Below are positions 10,563-21,559 of a DNA stretch of 64,000 nt, one piece after another (the first letter of the stretch is position 1; each line of letters opens with the position of its first letter). A program made the translations under genes and the position numbers. Source of the stretch: Fremontodendron californicum. Lineage: Eukaryota > Streptophyta > Magnoliopsida > Malvales > Malvaceae. Under the pieces are notes generated by a model. That model saw nothing but the letters and a program-made list of their open reading frames with translations, did not search any database and was not told the origin of the DNA. The DNA lies in assembly GCA_030761205.1 (NCBI GenBank), contig JAULJL010000028.1, forward strand, positions 11,762,001 through 11,826,000, read 5' to 3'.

Positions 10563-12075
10563 TAATGCACCCAAAAGATTGTATCTTTATTAAACCTTGC
10601 ACTAAAAAGATATCAATTGTAAAGTATAGTGATTAGCAAGGGTCGAGTCCACATGGATTGGTGTTTAGTTTAAGAATTATTAATTTATAGTTAAATTCAA
10701 AGAAAAAAAAATAAAAGGGAGGTTTTTGAAATCAGTTTAGATTAAAGCAAATAATCAAAAGAACAAAACAAGTAAATAAGAAGTAATCAAATATGAGAAA
10801 AGTATGGTTAAGGTTTCATTCTCTACCACTAGACATCATTGAGAATCAATAATCAGATCTATCAATATCAATTAACTATCAAAATTATCAACCATAGATA
10901 ACAATAAGCTCTGCTATCCCAATCTTTCCTTAGTTTGTTGTTAAATAAAACAAGCTCTCTATTTAATCTCTAATTATCAAACAATCTAGAATAAGCCCTT
11001 TAAATTCAATTTGATAACAGCTTTATGATGAGAAAGATAGGTTAATCTAAACAACAAACACGTAAGCTCGGATTGTTCAACTTATTTTATGTTCTACATT
11101 GTAATTTCCTAAAACCCAACATAATCATGAATTACGAATTGCTACTATTGAATAGGAAATCAAGACAATTACACGGATCAAGACTTCCTAAACTAGCATT
11201 AGATAATTATCAAGATATATCTAGTTTTGCAACATAAATAAATCAAGACAACATCATGAAAAATTCTTATAGAACAACATAATCAACTTTGATAGAAAAC
11301 TAATGATAGATAAAATTTTAATATCAATTACAAAACATGTTTTAGGGCTTTGAAATCACCCTTAACCAAAGAGAAGTTTAATCTTGCATAGGCATAGTTA
11401 ACATAAACATGAATATTCTAAAGAAACTAAGAAGAAAAATAAAATAAAACTAAGAGAAGAAGAATAAGAAGAAAATTGATAAACAATCAACAGCATGTCC
11501 TGGTTGGTGGCTAAAAAGATGGTATTTATAGAGTTTTAAAGTCTTGGAAACCCTTTCTTGGTGATCAAGGAAGCTAGGAGGCAAAATAAGACAAGTTTGG
11601 GCAATTTTCGTATTTTTTTTGTATTTTGCGGTTTTGGATTCAGTAACTCGATGCTGCAACGCCAACTTCCAGCATTGCAGTGCCAAGTTTCTGTCCATGG
11701 GGCGCCGCTGCGCCGAGCTCCCTGTCTGGCTGTTGCACCATCTCGCACTTCTTCGGCTGATTTAGATGACCATTTTTTGTCCGATTTGGGCGTGTAAACT
11801 ATCGTTCGAAAGGTATTCAATTCAGATTCAAAAGCTAAGAGGAAGTTTCTTCAAATAAAGTCTTTAACATAATGATTTCTTACTCCCAAGTCTTCTTCCA
11901 TCTTATGATTGTGACTTTATAAGCTCTTTAACATCATATTTGACATGTTTTGACTTTACCTCATCCAAATACCTATAATACACAAAAATATAGTAAATTG
12001 TCAAGGAACATAAGAATTAAAACACAAAATATAAGGAAATAATATATGAAAATGTATGAAATTAAGTACTTATCA
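10563..12075 (-). mobile_element. Solo LTR of a large retrotransposon (about 1.5 kb)
   Basis: Flanked by the 5-bp target duplication gaacc at 10558-10562 and 12076-12080. Read on the minus strand it starts tgataagtacttaattt and ends ttttgggtgcatta, giving TG...TA ends. A TATA-like box, ctataaatacc, lies near 11520 on the minus strand. The plus-strand phrase gcaagggtcgagtccac near 10640 resembles a motif common in LTRs of large plant LARD-type elements. No internal region or second LTR is present, so it is best read as a solo LTR left by recombination. It lies in block B of the myosin pseudogene. Confidence 0.75.
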
Positions 12076-13394
12076 GAACCTGAGTTTTTCCTTCTCTCTC
12101 TGCTTCATAAACTTTCGTTGCTGCTGTCAATCTTGATTTCCAGTTAAATGCACAGGTTTTTACAGTTTTTTGGTTTTCAAGTGCCTTCAGTTTTTATCCA
12201 GAAGATCTTTACACAAACATTTTCATATATTAATGTACAATTGTTTAATGGGTAATGTTTTGTTTTATTGCCGTTCTTTTGCAATTTTATTTCAATGGTT
12301 TGGTTATATTGACATTTGTTATCATTTTCCAGCCTTCTTCTACGCTGTGAGTGTTGTACATTTAGCAATGGAGAATATGTCAAGGCTAGGTTAGCTGAAT
12401 TAGAGCTCTGGTGCTGCCAGGTGAAAGAAGATGTAACTTTTTTTTTGGTTGTAATTTTCATTGTGTTTGTACACGAAGTTGTTGCTACATAATTTTGCTG
12501 GAGTATTTGCTTACTTTTAATGGCTTACTTAAGGCTATATCTGTGCTGATGCTTTACCTTCACTTGCCTGGAACTGTAGTATGCAGGGTCGTCATGGGAC
12601 GAACTTAAGCACATAAGACAGTCTGTTGGATTCTTGGTATGTCGAGGCATTATTTAACAATATAGATAATGTGATGGGTTGTTTGATTTGTTTTTCATTG
12701 TTAAACTTTTTGGCGTTTGGAGTAAGAAGTGTCTTTGACTTGCTTAGTTATCTGGTCTTGAGTCCTTGAGTTTAGGTGTTGTACTACTGACAATTTTGAA
12801 AATAATAATTTAGCATATTAAGAAAAAATCCCTGAAATATTCCAGAATCCTTTCAGCTTGCACACATTGGGTCCCATTTTATTATGTTTGACACTGCACA
12901 AAGTTTAAGGTAACACAATCATATTGATTGTTAATGGTTCTCAAATGCCCCATTCAGCGAAAGCCAATATGAGGTTGAATTTTAATAATTGTAAATAGGA
13001 AAGTGAACACAACATTTGACTTTCCAAACAATGAAAATTTTGGAGAGCCGATATGGGAAGGGTAGCAGATATATAAGGACAGGATTTACTGGTAGATATG
13101 TTATTTCCTTTTGAATGTTGTTGATTGAAAGAGATGCACTTTGTTTGGCATAGGATGCTAGGAAACATAAACTTCGTAAAACCTTCATGTGACTATTTTC
13201 TTTTGGGTGCAGCACTATGAACTTTATTTCCTTGATTAGGTTTCTGAGGTTTCAGTTGTCTTAAATAATGTATTTCCCTTTGCTTGTAGGTTAGTTAACC
13301 TCTAACATGCTGGCAAGCATTTGTTTGCTTGCACAATATGGCTCTTCAACTGTCTTTGGGTCTTGCTTGTAAATCTATTCAATTATGTTCCCTT

Positions 13395-13871
13395 TGTTGT
13401 GCGGAACTAAATCGAGATTAGTAAAACCAATTTAAACACACTGAAAAAACACATAAATTTTACGTGGTTCAGCAAGTATGCTTACATCCACGGGAGGAGG
13501 AGCTTGAAGCTTTGTGTTAATGCAGATTGAGTACAAAACATATACAGAATTCAAGGTGCTATACTAGCACTGAACTCACAACTCACACAATACCAGAAAA
13601 CTCTATAAATTTAGAGAATTTGCTTCAACTCTTAAACTCTCACACACTATTTTCTCTCTCTCTCTACATGGCCTTTTATAGGCAACACCATTGGTGAGAA
13701 CACATTTAATGTGGCAGCCAAAGTAGCCACCATCCAGCAGCCATGGTAGCAAAAGTCTTGGAAGTTTCCATGACTTTGGTGGTAAGCCTCCATTCTTGAC
13801 TTTGGTGGCTATGGTGGAAGCTTCCATGGTTGGTGGTAGCCTCCTTTGATGACTTTGAGCCATATTCAACA
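13395..13871 (-). repeat. 3' LTR of Copia-2
   Basis: On the plus strand it starts tgttgtgcggaactaaat and ends gagccatattcaaca. It has the same length as the other LTR. The strand assignment follows the primer site, which adjoins the LTR at 18567. Confidence 0.94.
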
Positions 13872-13943
13872 ATCTCCACCTTGGCGAGAATCCACAGAGA
13901 GAATTCACTGATCAGAGCTTCCTCCATTCCTCCTTCAGATGCT

Positions 13944-16900
13944 TTAAACTCGAGAGATGTTGATCAAGTCCAAACAATGTTGAAACTTGATCCCAGAAAC
14001 TATTTTGGTTAGCATATCTGCAGGATTATCTGCAGTCCCGATCTTCTGTAGTAGAATGTTTCCTTCATCTACTATTTCTCGGATAAAGTGGTAGCGAACA
14101 TCAATATGCTTGGTCCGACTGTGATGAACTTGGTTCTTAGCTAGGCAAATGGCACTCTGGCTATCGCAAAAAACATCTACCTTTTCCTGTGCTATCCCCA
14201 AATCATCAATCAATCCTTGAAGCCAAATTGCTTCCTTGAAAGCTTCCGTTACAGCCATGTACTCTGCTTCTGTTGTAAAAAGAGCTACCGTTGACTGTAA
14301 AGTTGATCTCTAACTTACTGGTCCTCCTGTTATGGTGAACACATAACCAGTAGTTGAACGACGCTTATCAAGATCTCCAGCATAGTCTGAATCCACATAT
14401 CCAACAAGATGCTTACCAATAGTTTTACTTCTCTCGAATTTTAAGCCTGTTTCCACAGTACCATGAATGTACCGTAGAATCCACTTCACAGCTTACCAAT
14501 GGCCTTTACCAGGATTATGCATGTACCGGCTTACCATACTGACAGCATGTGAAATATCAGGTCTCGTACACACCATTGCATACATTAGGGCACCTACTGC
14601 ATTGGCATATGGAACATGATCCATTTGTCTCTTCTCACCATCTGTACTTGGTGACATCAATGCACTGAGTTTGAAATGTGCCGCTAAAGGAGTACTTACA
14701 GATTTGGTCTTATCATTAATACCAAATCTCTGAAGTACTTTGCTCAGGTACTGAGCCTGGGTCAATTTGATTACACCATTTTTTCTATCTCTGCCGATTT
14801 CCATCCCAAGAATTTTCTTGGCTTCTCCAAGATCCTTCATCTCGAACTCTGAGCTCAGTTGAGCCTTCAGCCTGTCGATCTCCACCTTGCTTTTAGATGC
14901 GATTAGCATATCATCAACATATAAAAGCAAGTAGATAAATGATTCATTTTGGAGTTTCCGGAAATAAACACAGTGATCAAATTGACTGCGTGTGTACTTC
15001 TGATCCAACATAAAGTTGTCAAACCGCTTGTACCACTGTCGCGGTGACTGCTTCAGACCGTATAGAGACCTGTTCAACTTACATGCCCAATCTTCATGAC
15101 CGGGGACTCTAAAACCATCTGGTTGAGACATATAAATTTCCTCCTCAAAGGAACCATGGAGGAATGCAGTTTTTACATCAAGTTGAACTAACTCTAGGTC
15201 ATACTATGCTACTAAAGCCAATAAAATCCGAATAGATGCATGCTTAACAACAGGTGAAAATATCTCATTGTAGTCTATTCCTTCTTTTTGAGCGTAACCT
15301 TTGGCTACCAGTCTGGCTTTGTATCTGATGCTGTCTTTGCCGGTAGCATCCTCCTTTTTGGCAAAGACCCATTTGCACCCAATTGTTCTTTTGAGTGTTG
15401 GAAGTGGAACCAACTTCCAAGTCTGATTTTGATGAAGTGATGTCATCTCTTCATCCATCGCCTTCTTCCACTGGGCATGCTCGGGGCTGTTTACAGTTTC
15501 TTTGTAATTGGTCGGAACATCATCGTCAATTACTGGAAGGGCGTATGCCACCATGTCTGCGTACCGAGCAGGTTTCCGAATATGTCTTTTCGGTCTGCTG
15601 GTGGCAATAGATTCAGGTTGCTGAAAGATTTCCGGTGATGACTCCTCCACTTCGGTTAAGGTGTCATCAGATTCTGGTTCAGATTCATCAGAATTTTGAC
15701 CAGCATCTTTAAATTCAAACTCCACCTGCTTTAGAGAATCATGGTTCTGATTCTCTTGAGTTGACAATTTCAGCATTACAGATTCGTCAAAGGTAACATC
15801 TCGGCTTATGATGACTTTCTTTGACTCAGGGTTCCACAGTCGGAATGCCTTTACTCCTTCACTAAAGCCCAAGAAGACAGCTTTCTTGGCTCTAGGATCC
15901 AGTTTTGATTCACTTACGTGAAAATATGCTGGGCATCCGAAAATACGAAGCCGATCATAATCAGTGGCAGAATGTCCGGACCACACCTCTATGGGAGTTT
16001 TCCCATCAATTGCAGTGGAGGGTAGTCTGTTGATAATGTGGGAGGCGTACAATAAAGCCTCCACCCAAAATGCTTTGCTCAAGCCCGACTGGGATAACAT
16101 GCAGCGAACTTTATCAACCAAAGTTCGATTCATCCTTTCTGCAACTCCATTCTGCTGGGGAGTGCCAGGAACAGTGAAGTGTCGGATTATCCCATCATTC
16201 TGACAGATTTCCTTCAGTGGATCTGACTTGTATTCACCACCGTTGTCGGATCTCAGTCTCTTGAGCTTTCTCCCGCTCTGGGTTTCGATCATCTTCTTCC
16301 ATTTTACGAAGATATCTAAAACTTCATCTTTGTGCTTCATAGTATAAACCCAGACATATCTAGAGTAATCATCAATAAAGGTCACAAAATAGTGTTTACC
16401 TCCCAATGAAGCATTTTTGGAAGGCCCCCAGACATCAGTGTGAATGTAGTCCAATGTTGCTCTCGTACGATGAACTGCAGTGCCAAACTTGACTCTTGTT
16501 TGCTTGCCTATGACGCAATGCTCACAGAAATCAAGTTTTCCAGTTTTGGCATTCTTCAGTACACTTTGCTTTATCAGGTTTTGCAAGGCCTTCTCTCCAA
16601 CATGCCCTAAGCGCATGTGCCAAAGTCGAGAAGTGTCAGATTCATCATCACCATTGTTGTGGGAGACTGCTGCTCTGCCTGTCATAGTTTCTCCATCAAG
16701 GAGATACAGATTTCCCTTCATAGAACCCTTCATGGCTAAGAATGCTCCACGTACAACCTTTAAGACTCCATTCTGAATGGTCATCTTGTAACCATTTGAG
16801 TCTAAGACCCCCAGTGATATGAGGTTCTTCTTGAGATCAGGGACATACCTTACATCTGTAAGTTGTCTGATTGTACCGTCATGCATTTTTAGTCGGATCG

Positions 16901-17939
16901 TTCCAATATCTCTAGTGTGACAAGTATTGTTATTGCCCATAAGGACAATCCCTCCATCAAACTCCTTGAAGTTTGAGAACCACTTCCGGTTCGGACACAT
17001 GTGGTAGGAATATCCGGAATCCAGAATCCATTGATTTGAAGAGTTTGTTGTTGTGGAAATCGTGAATGCAGAGTCTTCCTCTCCCTCAGATTCTTGAGCT
17101 ACATTCACAGTCGACTTCTTCATGTTAGGACAGTTTTTCCTCCAGTGCCCTTTCTCATGGCAAAAGGCACACTCGTCCTTTGAGAGTCGTGTTCTTGATG
17201 ATCCCTTCTTTGAACGGGATTTACCTCGCTTGTTTTCTCCGGCTCCTTGGTTTGTCGTCCTGCCTCTGGACACAGTTAAAGCTTCTGGTGCAGTATTCTG
17301 GTGATCATGCTGATCCTTTTTCCGATACTCATTATTCACCAGAGCATTACTAACATTAACATATTCTATCTCATTTTTACCATATAACAGTGTAGTGGTT
17401 AAATGATCATAGCTATCAGGCAAGGAATTTAACAAAGTAAGAGCCTTATCTTCATCAGAGATATTTGCATCTAGATTTTCAAGATCAGCGAGGATTTTGT
17501 TAAAACTTACTAGATGCTCCTGCATGGTGATACCTTGCTTATACTGGAAGCGGAACAGCTTTTTCTTCAGATAGAGTCTGTTCTCCATGCTCTTTGTCAT
17601 GTACTTGTCCTCGAGTTGTTTCCAGAGAGTTTTTGCATTAGTCTCTCTCATGGCACAGTACTTCTGGTCCTTGGCTAGGCATAACCGGATTGTGCCACAA
17701 GCCTGGCGGTTGACAAAGTTCCAGTCATCTTCCGAAATATCTCTGGGCATGTCTTCCAGAGCGATATGTGACCCCTCTCGGAATAACAGATCCTGAACTT
17801 CGCACTGCCACATGCCAAAGTTGTCGGTGCCATCAAATTTCTCCACCTCGAACTTTGCAGTGGTCATCGAGTTCTTTCTGATGTAAGAACTTGATGGTGC
17901 GCTGCTGGTTGTTTCAGTTGTCTCTAATGATTCTGCCAT
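13944..17939 (-). pseudogene. Copia-2 gag-pol polyprotein with three nonsense codons
   Basis: One uninterrupted frame of about 1,330 codons from ATG at 17939 to the stop at 13944, broken only by TAG at 15204-15206, TAA at 14493-14495 and TAG at 14310-14312. Domains in order: gag with a CCHC knuckle (CAFCHEKGHWRKNCP), protease (WILDSGYSYHM), integrase with HHCC and core motifs (LWHMRLGH, DNGGEY, PQQNGVAERMN), reverse transcriptase with YVDD near 14920, and RNase H with EAEYMAV near 14265. The length fits an intact Copia polyprotein. The first stop falls in reverse transcriptase, so only gag, protease and integrase could be made from this copy. Confidence 0.95.
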
Positions 17940-18550
17940 GGTAATAAAACAAAATTACCAACTCAGAGTTTTTCCGTTACCTGTATGGAAAAACGGATGC
18001 CGCGGTTGAGTCCGGAATAGTCGAAATAGCCAGGAACGAGTCCAATTGTGTAAATTTTGGACACACGGAGAATATTCTGCTGCAGGTGGCTCGAAATGGA
18101 CTCGGTTTAGCTCAACCGGCTCGGAAAAGGCTCGGAATAGTGTTCTGAAACGGCTCAAAAAATGGCCCGAAAAAGTTGGTCGGAGCGGCGGCGACGCGTG
18201 GGGCGCGTACGGCGACGCGTGGGGCGGCGCGTGGAGGCAGGGAGGTGATCGGCGCATGGGGCGCGTGAGGCCCACTCGTCTTCAACCTCTGGATGGCGCG
18301 TGCGGCGCGTGCGGCGCGTGGGCTTCACGCGTCTTCAACCTCCAGCGGCGCGTGCGGTGCGTGGGCGAGTGAGGCCCACTCTCAATCCTTCTGGCGACGC
18401 GTGTGGGCGCGTGCGGCGTCTTCTGGCGCTCCGGTTGATTCTGCTGCACTCCACTCGACGACCTCTTCAACCTGGTATTTTCAAAACACAAATTGGAGCA
18501 CTTTTGAAAAAACGGACAGAATCAAACAAACTCGGTTTTACGTAAAATTT
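17940..18550 (-). other. GC-rich 5' leader of Copia-2
   Basis: Untranslated leader between primer site and gag. From about 18180 to 18430 it is strikingly GC-rich and made of repeats of ggcgcgtgcggcgcgtg and cgtcttcaacctc, unlike the AT-rich surroundings. Open frames on both strands here are by-products of this composition. Confidence 0.8.
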
Positions 18551-18563
18551 GGCTCTGATACCA
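18551..18563 (-). other. Primer binding site of Copia-2
   Basis: The minus strand reads tggtatcagagcc, the initiator-methionine tRNA complement, three bases inside the 5' LTR border. It fixes the element's orientation. Confidence 0.93.
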
Positions 18564-18566
18564 ATT

Positions 18567-19043
18567 TGTTGTGCGGAACTAAATCGAGATTAGTAAAACC
18601 AATTTAAACACACTGAAAAAACACAGAAATTTTACGTGGTTCAGCAAGTATGCTTACATCCACGGGAGGAGGAGCTTGAAGCTTTGTATTAATGGAGATT
18701 GAGTACAAAACATATATAGAATTCAAGGTGCTATACTAGCACTGAACTCACAACTCACACAATACCAGAAAACTCTATAAATTTAGAGAATTTGCTTCAA
18801 CTCTTAAACTCTCACACACTATTTTCTCTCTCTCTCTACATGGCCTTTTATAGGCAACACCATTGGTGAGAACACATTTAATGTGTCAGCCAAAGTAGCC
18901 ACCATCCAGCAGCCATGGTAGCAAAAGTCTTGGAAGTTTCCATGACTTTGGTGGTAAGCCTCCATTCTTGACTTTGGTGGCTATGGTGGAAGCTTCCATG
19001 GTTGGTGGTAGCCTCCTTTGATGACTTTGAGCCATATTCAACA
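18567..19043 (-). repeat. 5' LTR of Copia-2
   Basis: Same sequence as the 13395-13871 copy except for about five single-base differences seen by eye, for example cagaaat for cataaat and tgtgtcagc for tgtggcagc. A (CT)n tract and the phrase gccttttataggcaacacc are shared by both. Confidence 0.94.
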
Positions 19044-20044
19044 CCCTTAACCCTTGAAATCATTGTTATATCGAATTGTACATGCTGAAGTAGTGTCGCT
19101 TTATTCAGAATATTGTTTCCTGATAAGTGGTTTCCTCATTTTCACTACCCCGGGAAAGACATTGATGTTTCAAGGTTATTTCCCTAGGATTTTAGTAGCA
19201 GTAAATATAGAGTTATGCTTCTAATTTGAATTTTATTAAACCTGATAATAGGTTATACATCAGAAGTACAAAATTTCATATGATGGAATTACAAATGATC
19301 TCTGCCCTAAGGCCTTTCTTTTTCTCTCTCTCTCTCTCTCTCTCCCCACCCCAGTTTTCTCATTCTCTCTGACATTAGCTTTTGGTTTGTTCAGATTCGT
19401 AGTGTACAATACAGAATATGTAGTATGTACTGGGATGACAACTACAATACTCGCAGTGTTTCTCCAGATGTAAGTTTGTGTGTGGCAAGATCTTTCTTCT
19501 TGGTTATTTAGGAAGTTCATATAGTGAATATGATTAATCGGTATCCACTCATTTACAGGTTATTTCCAGCATGAGGGTACTAATGACAGAGGATTCTAAC
19601 GATGCTGTTGGCTGTTCCTTCTTATTGGATGACAATTCTAGGTAAAAGTTCCTTCATCTTGCCTATATACTATGTCCAGTACTAGAAAAAGTAGATTTTT
19701 GATATGGCTCAAGTAAAAATGCCATTCAGACGGGTTTTACGGATGAGAATGATTCCGGAAGAATTGAACAATTCTATATAGCTGGTGTGATATGAAAAGG
19801 CTAACTAGACTCTTTCAAAACCAAGTATAATTGGCATCAACGACTGTCATAATTGGTTGCTTGTTTTTGTAAACAACTTTATTACATGCTAAGCATGAGA
19901 AATTATATCGTAGAAACAAACTAATCCAGCATTTCCTTCTCTGTTGATGAACTTTCCAATTCACTTCAAGAGAAAGAATTCTTGGAAGTCAAACCAGTAG
20001 AAGAACTTCTTGAGAATCCAGCCTTCCAATTTTTACACGAGTAA

Positions 20045-20159
20045 GGCTTAGGAAGCTTTAGATGTGCTCTCCCCTTTTTTTTCGTGTCGAGGTCGGCAAT
20101 GGGGACTTAAAACACCATTGCCAACTCAATGGTGGTTGTAAATCCAATTCATTTTCCCT

Positions 20160-20190
<31 letters not shown>

Positions 20191-20442
20191 TCTTTGCGTC
20201 CATCGATCTCCTGCTATAAAATGTTCTATTTTTTTTCTTTTTCTGACATTCAAATTGTAAAAGCTGTCATTCTTGAGCGGGGGCATGTATTTGTTTGGTT
20301 GATCTGTTTTTATTTTTTTTTATTTTTTTTTTTTACATTGGTTTATTCTTCTTCCATAAGGGGGCAAACATTTTTATAGGAAGTGAAGGTGTAATGCACA
20401 ATGTCATTATAGTTGGTGTCTGAGAGCCTATCTCCTTTTTTT
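20045..20442. other. Gene-free stretch with a TA microsatellite
   Basis: Follows the myosin stop codon and could include its old 3' untranslated region. A (TA)n run lies at about 20163-20190, and poly-T runs appear near 20320 and 20440. No other feature is supported. Confidence 0.55.
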
Positions 20443-20830
20443 TTTTTTTTTTTTCGAACGAGTCGGATACGGATTTTAAATCGATATACGAGTTGGATCA
20501 ACCACTTTAAATTCATATTTTAAAATTAAAATAAAATAATTAATAAAATAAATTTTTTTTGTAACTTTTTCCTCGAGCAGGTAAGATAAGGATTTTAAAT
20601 CGATCCGCGAGTTAACGTGCAGATTAACCCTTTTAAATACATCATTTAAAATTAAAATTAAAATATTAATATTAATAAAATAAATTTATTTTTTAATTTT
20701 TTTTTTCGAACGAATTGGATACGAATCCTCAATCGACCCGCAAATCAACATACGAACCAACCCATTAAATAAAATAAAATATTAAAATTATTAATAATTT
20801 TTTTTTTTTTTAAGCGGATCCTTGAAACCT
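20443..20830. repeat. Three degenerate tandem units of about 125 bp
   Basis: Units start near 20453, 20572 and 20707. Each has a cgaacgag-like opening, then ggatacggattttaaatcga or a variant, then a long A/T tail with taaaataaattttt. The words resemble the interior of hAT-like elements elsewhere in the window, but no terminal repeat or target duplication was found. Confidence 0.65.
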
Positions 20831-21559
20831 AAAGGAAAAGAAAGATGATGGGTTTATATTTGTATACGGAAACTACAAGAAATAACAATAATTCTGAGTG
20901 AAAAATGGTTCGAAATCTTGCAAGTCAAGTCTGCTACCGCTACGATGGGCCAAGACGAAATCGTCCTTGCTTGTCGTCTGCTTCATTCAATCTGAGAGTT
21001 GAGTAAAGGTGAGAGGCGTGAGACAGTGTTAGACTAATTGGTAGTCGGGTGTTGGGCTATTTTAGGGTTATGGGTAAAAAAGTAAATGTATAAAATTTTA
21101 AATTAAATTACTTATTATTATTATTATTAAATATAAAATATATTTATTATTTATATATATATGAGAATATTTGCCCCACTTCGTTAGGGGTTTGGTTTGT
21201 GTTATATAATTTTAATTATATTAATTAATTAGTAATTATTTATTTAAATATTTATTTAATATTTTACTATATATTTATATATTAGAATAATTATATTTTT
21301 TATAAAAATTAAATATTTCAAATTACATTTTTTCACAAATAAATTTTTTTATTATTAAATCAGTTTTAAATAAAAAATATAAAACTATAAAATTTAACTT
21401 TTTTTAAAAAATAAAATGACAAATTCATCAAAAAATGAAACTTAAAATGATTTTTTTTACCAATCAGATTTCACTTTCTTCGGTTGTGGGAATCCAAATC
21501 GATCAATTATCTTTGCTGATATTTTTCTTCTTCTCAAAAGATAAAAAATAATTGCAAAA
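20831..21559. other. Gene-free AT-rich stretch
   Basis: A moderately GC-balanced patch at about 20880-21060 shows no reading frame or recognised motif. The remainder is A/T-rich with many short runs. Confidence 0.55.

Larger units (their letters stand above)
13395..19043 (-). mobile_element. Young Ty1-copia LTR retrotransposon (Copia-2), Tork/Tnt1-like
   Basis: A complete 5,649-bp element on the minus strand with 477-bp LTRs at 13395-13871 and 18567-19043. A perfect target duplication, ccctt, lies at 13390-13394 and 19044-19048. The LTRs differ at about five positions by eye, which implies a fairly recent insertion. A tRNA-iMet primer site, a purine tract (aaggtggagat) next to the 3' LTR, and gag-pol in Copia order are all present. 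It sits in an intron-like gap of the myosin pseudogene between blocks D and E. Three in-frame stops make it non-autonomous. Lineage is inferred from the style of gag and integrase. Confidence 0.96.
10209..20044 (+). pseudogene. Headless class XI myosin C-terminus (dilute domain), broken
   Basis: Eight exon-like blocks match the dilute/cargo-binding tail of plant myosin XI. A is 10209-10360 (RQVEAKYP, LLFKQQLAAYVEKIYG); B is 10425-10562, probably continuing at 12076; C is 12333-12420 (ECCTFSNGEYVK); D is 12580-12636 (SSWDELKHIRQ). E is 19252-19308 (HQKYKISYD), F 19395-19469 (YWDDNYNTRSVSPD), G 19559-19641 (MRVLMTEDSND) and H 19930-20044 (ENPAFQFLHE, stop). Motor, IQ and coiled-coil parts are absent from the window. 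Damage: block B has a one-base deletion, then TGA and TAA where Trp and Gln are expected. A solo LTR sits in or beside block B. Block E lacks a GT donor, block F lost two residues, and block D lacks the residues expected before YAGS. Myosin XI tails bind organelle adaptors; this copy is very unlikely to encode a working tail. Confidence 0.88.

Noticed and set aside
11536..11820. Frames on both strands around the GC-rich patch at 11640-11790
   Set aside because: They lie inside the solo LTR and show no domain.
17955..18607. Several overlapping frames on both strands in the GC-rich Copia leader
   Set aside because: They arise from the GC-rich repeats, which lack stops in many frames; the position is the untranslated leader of Copia-2.
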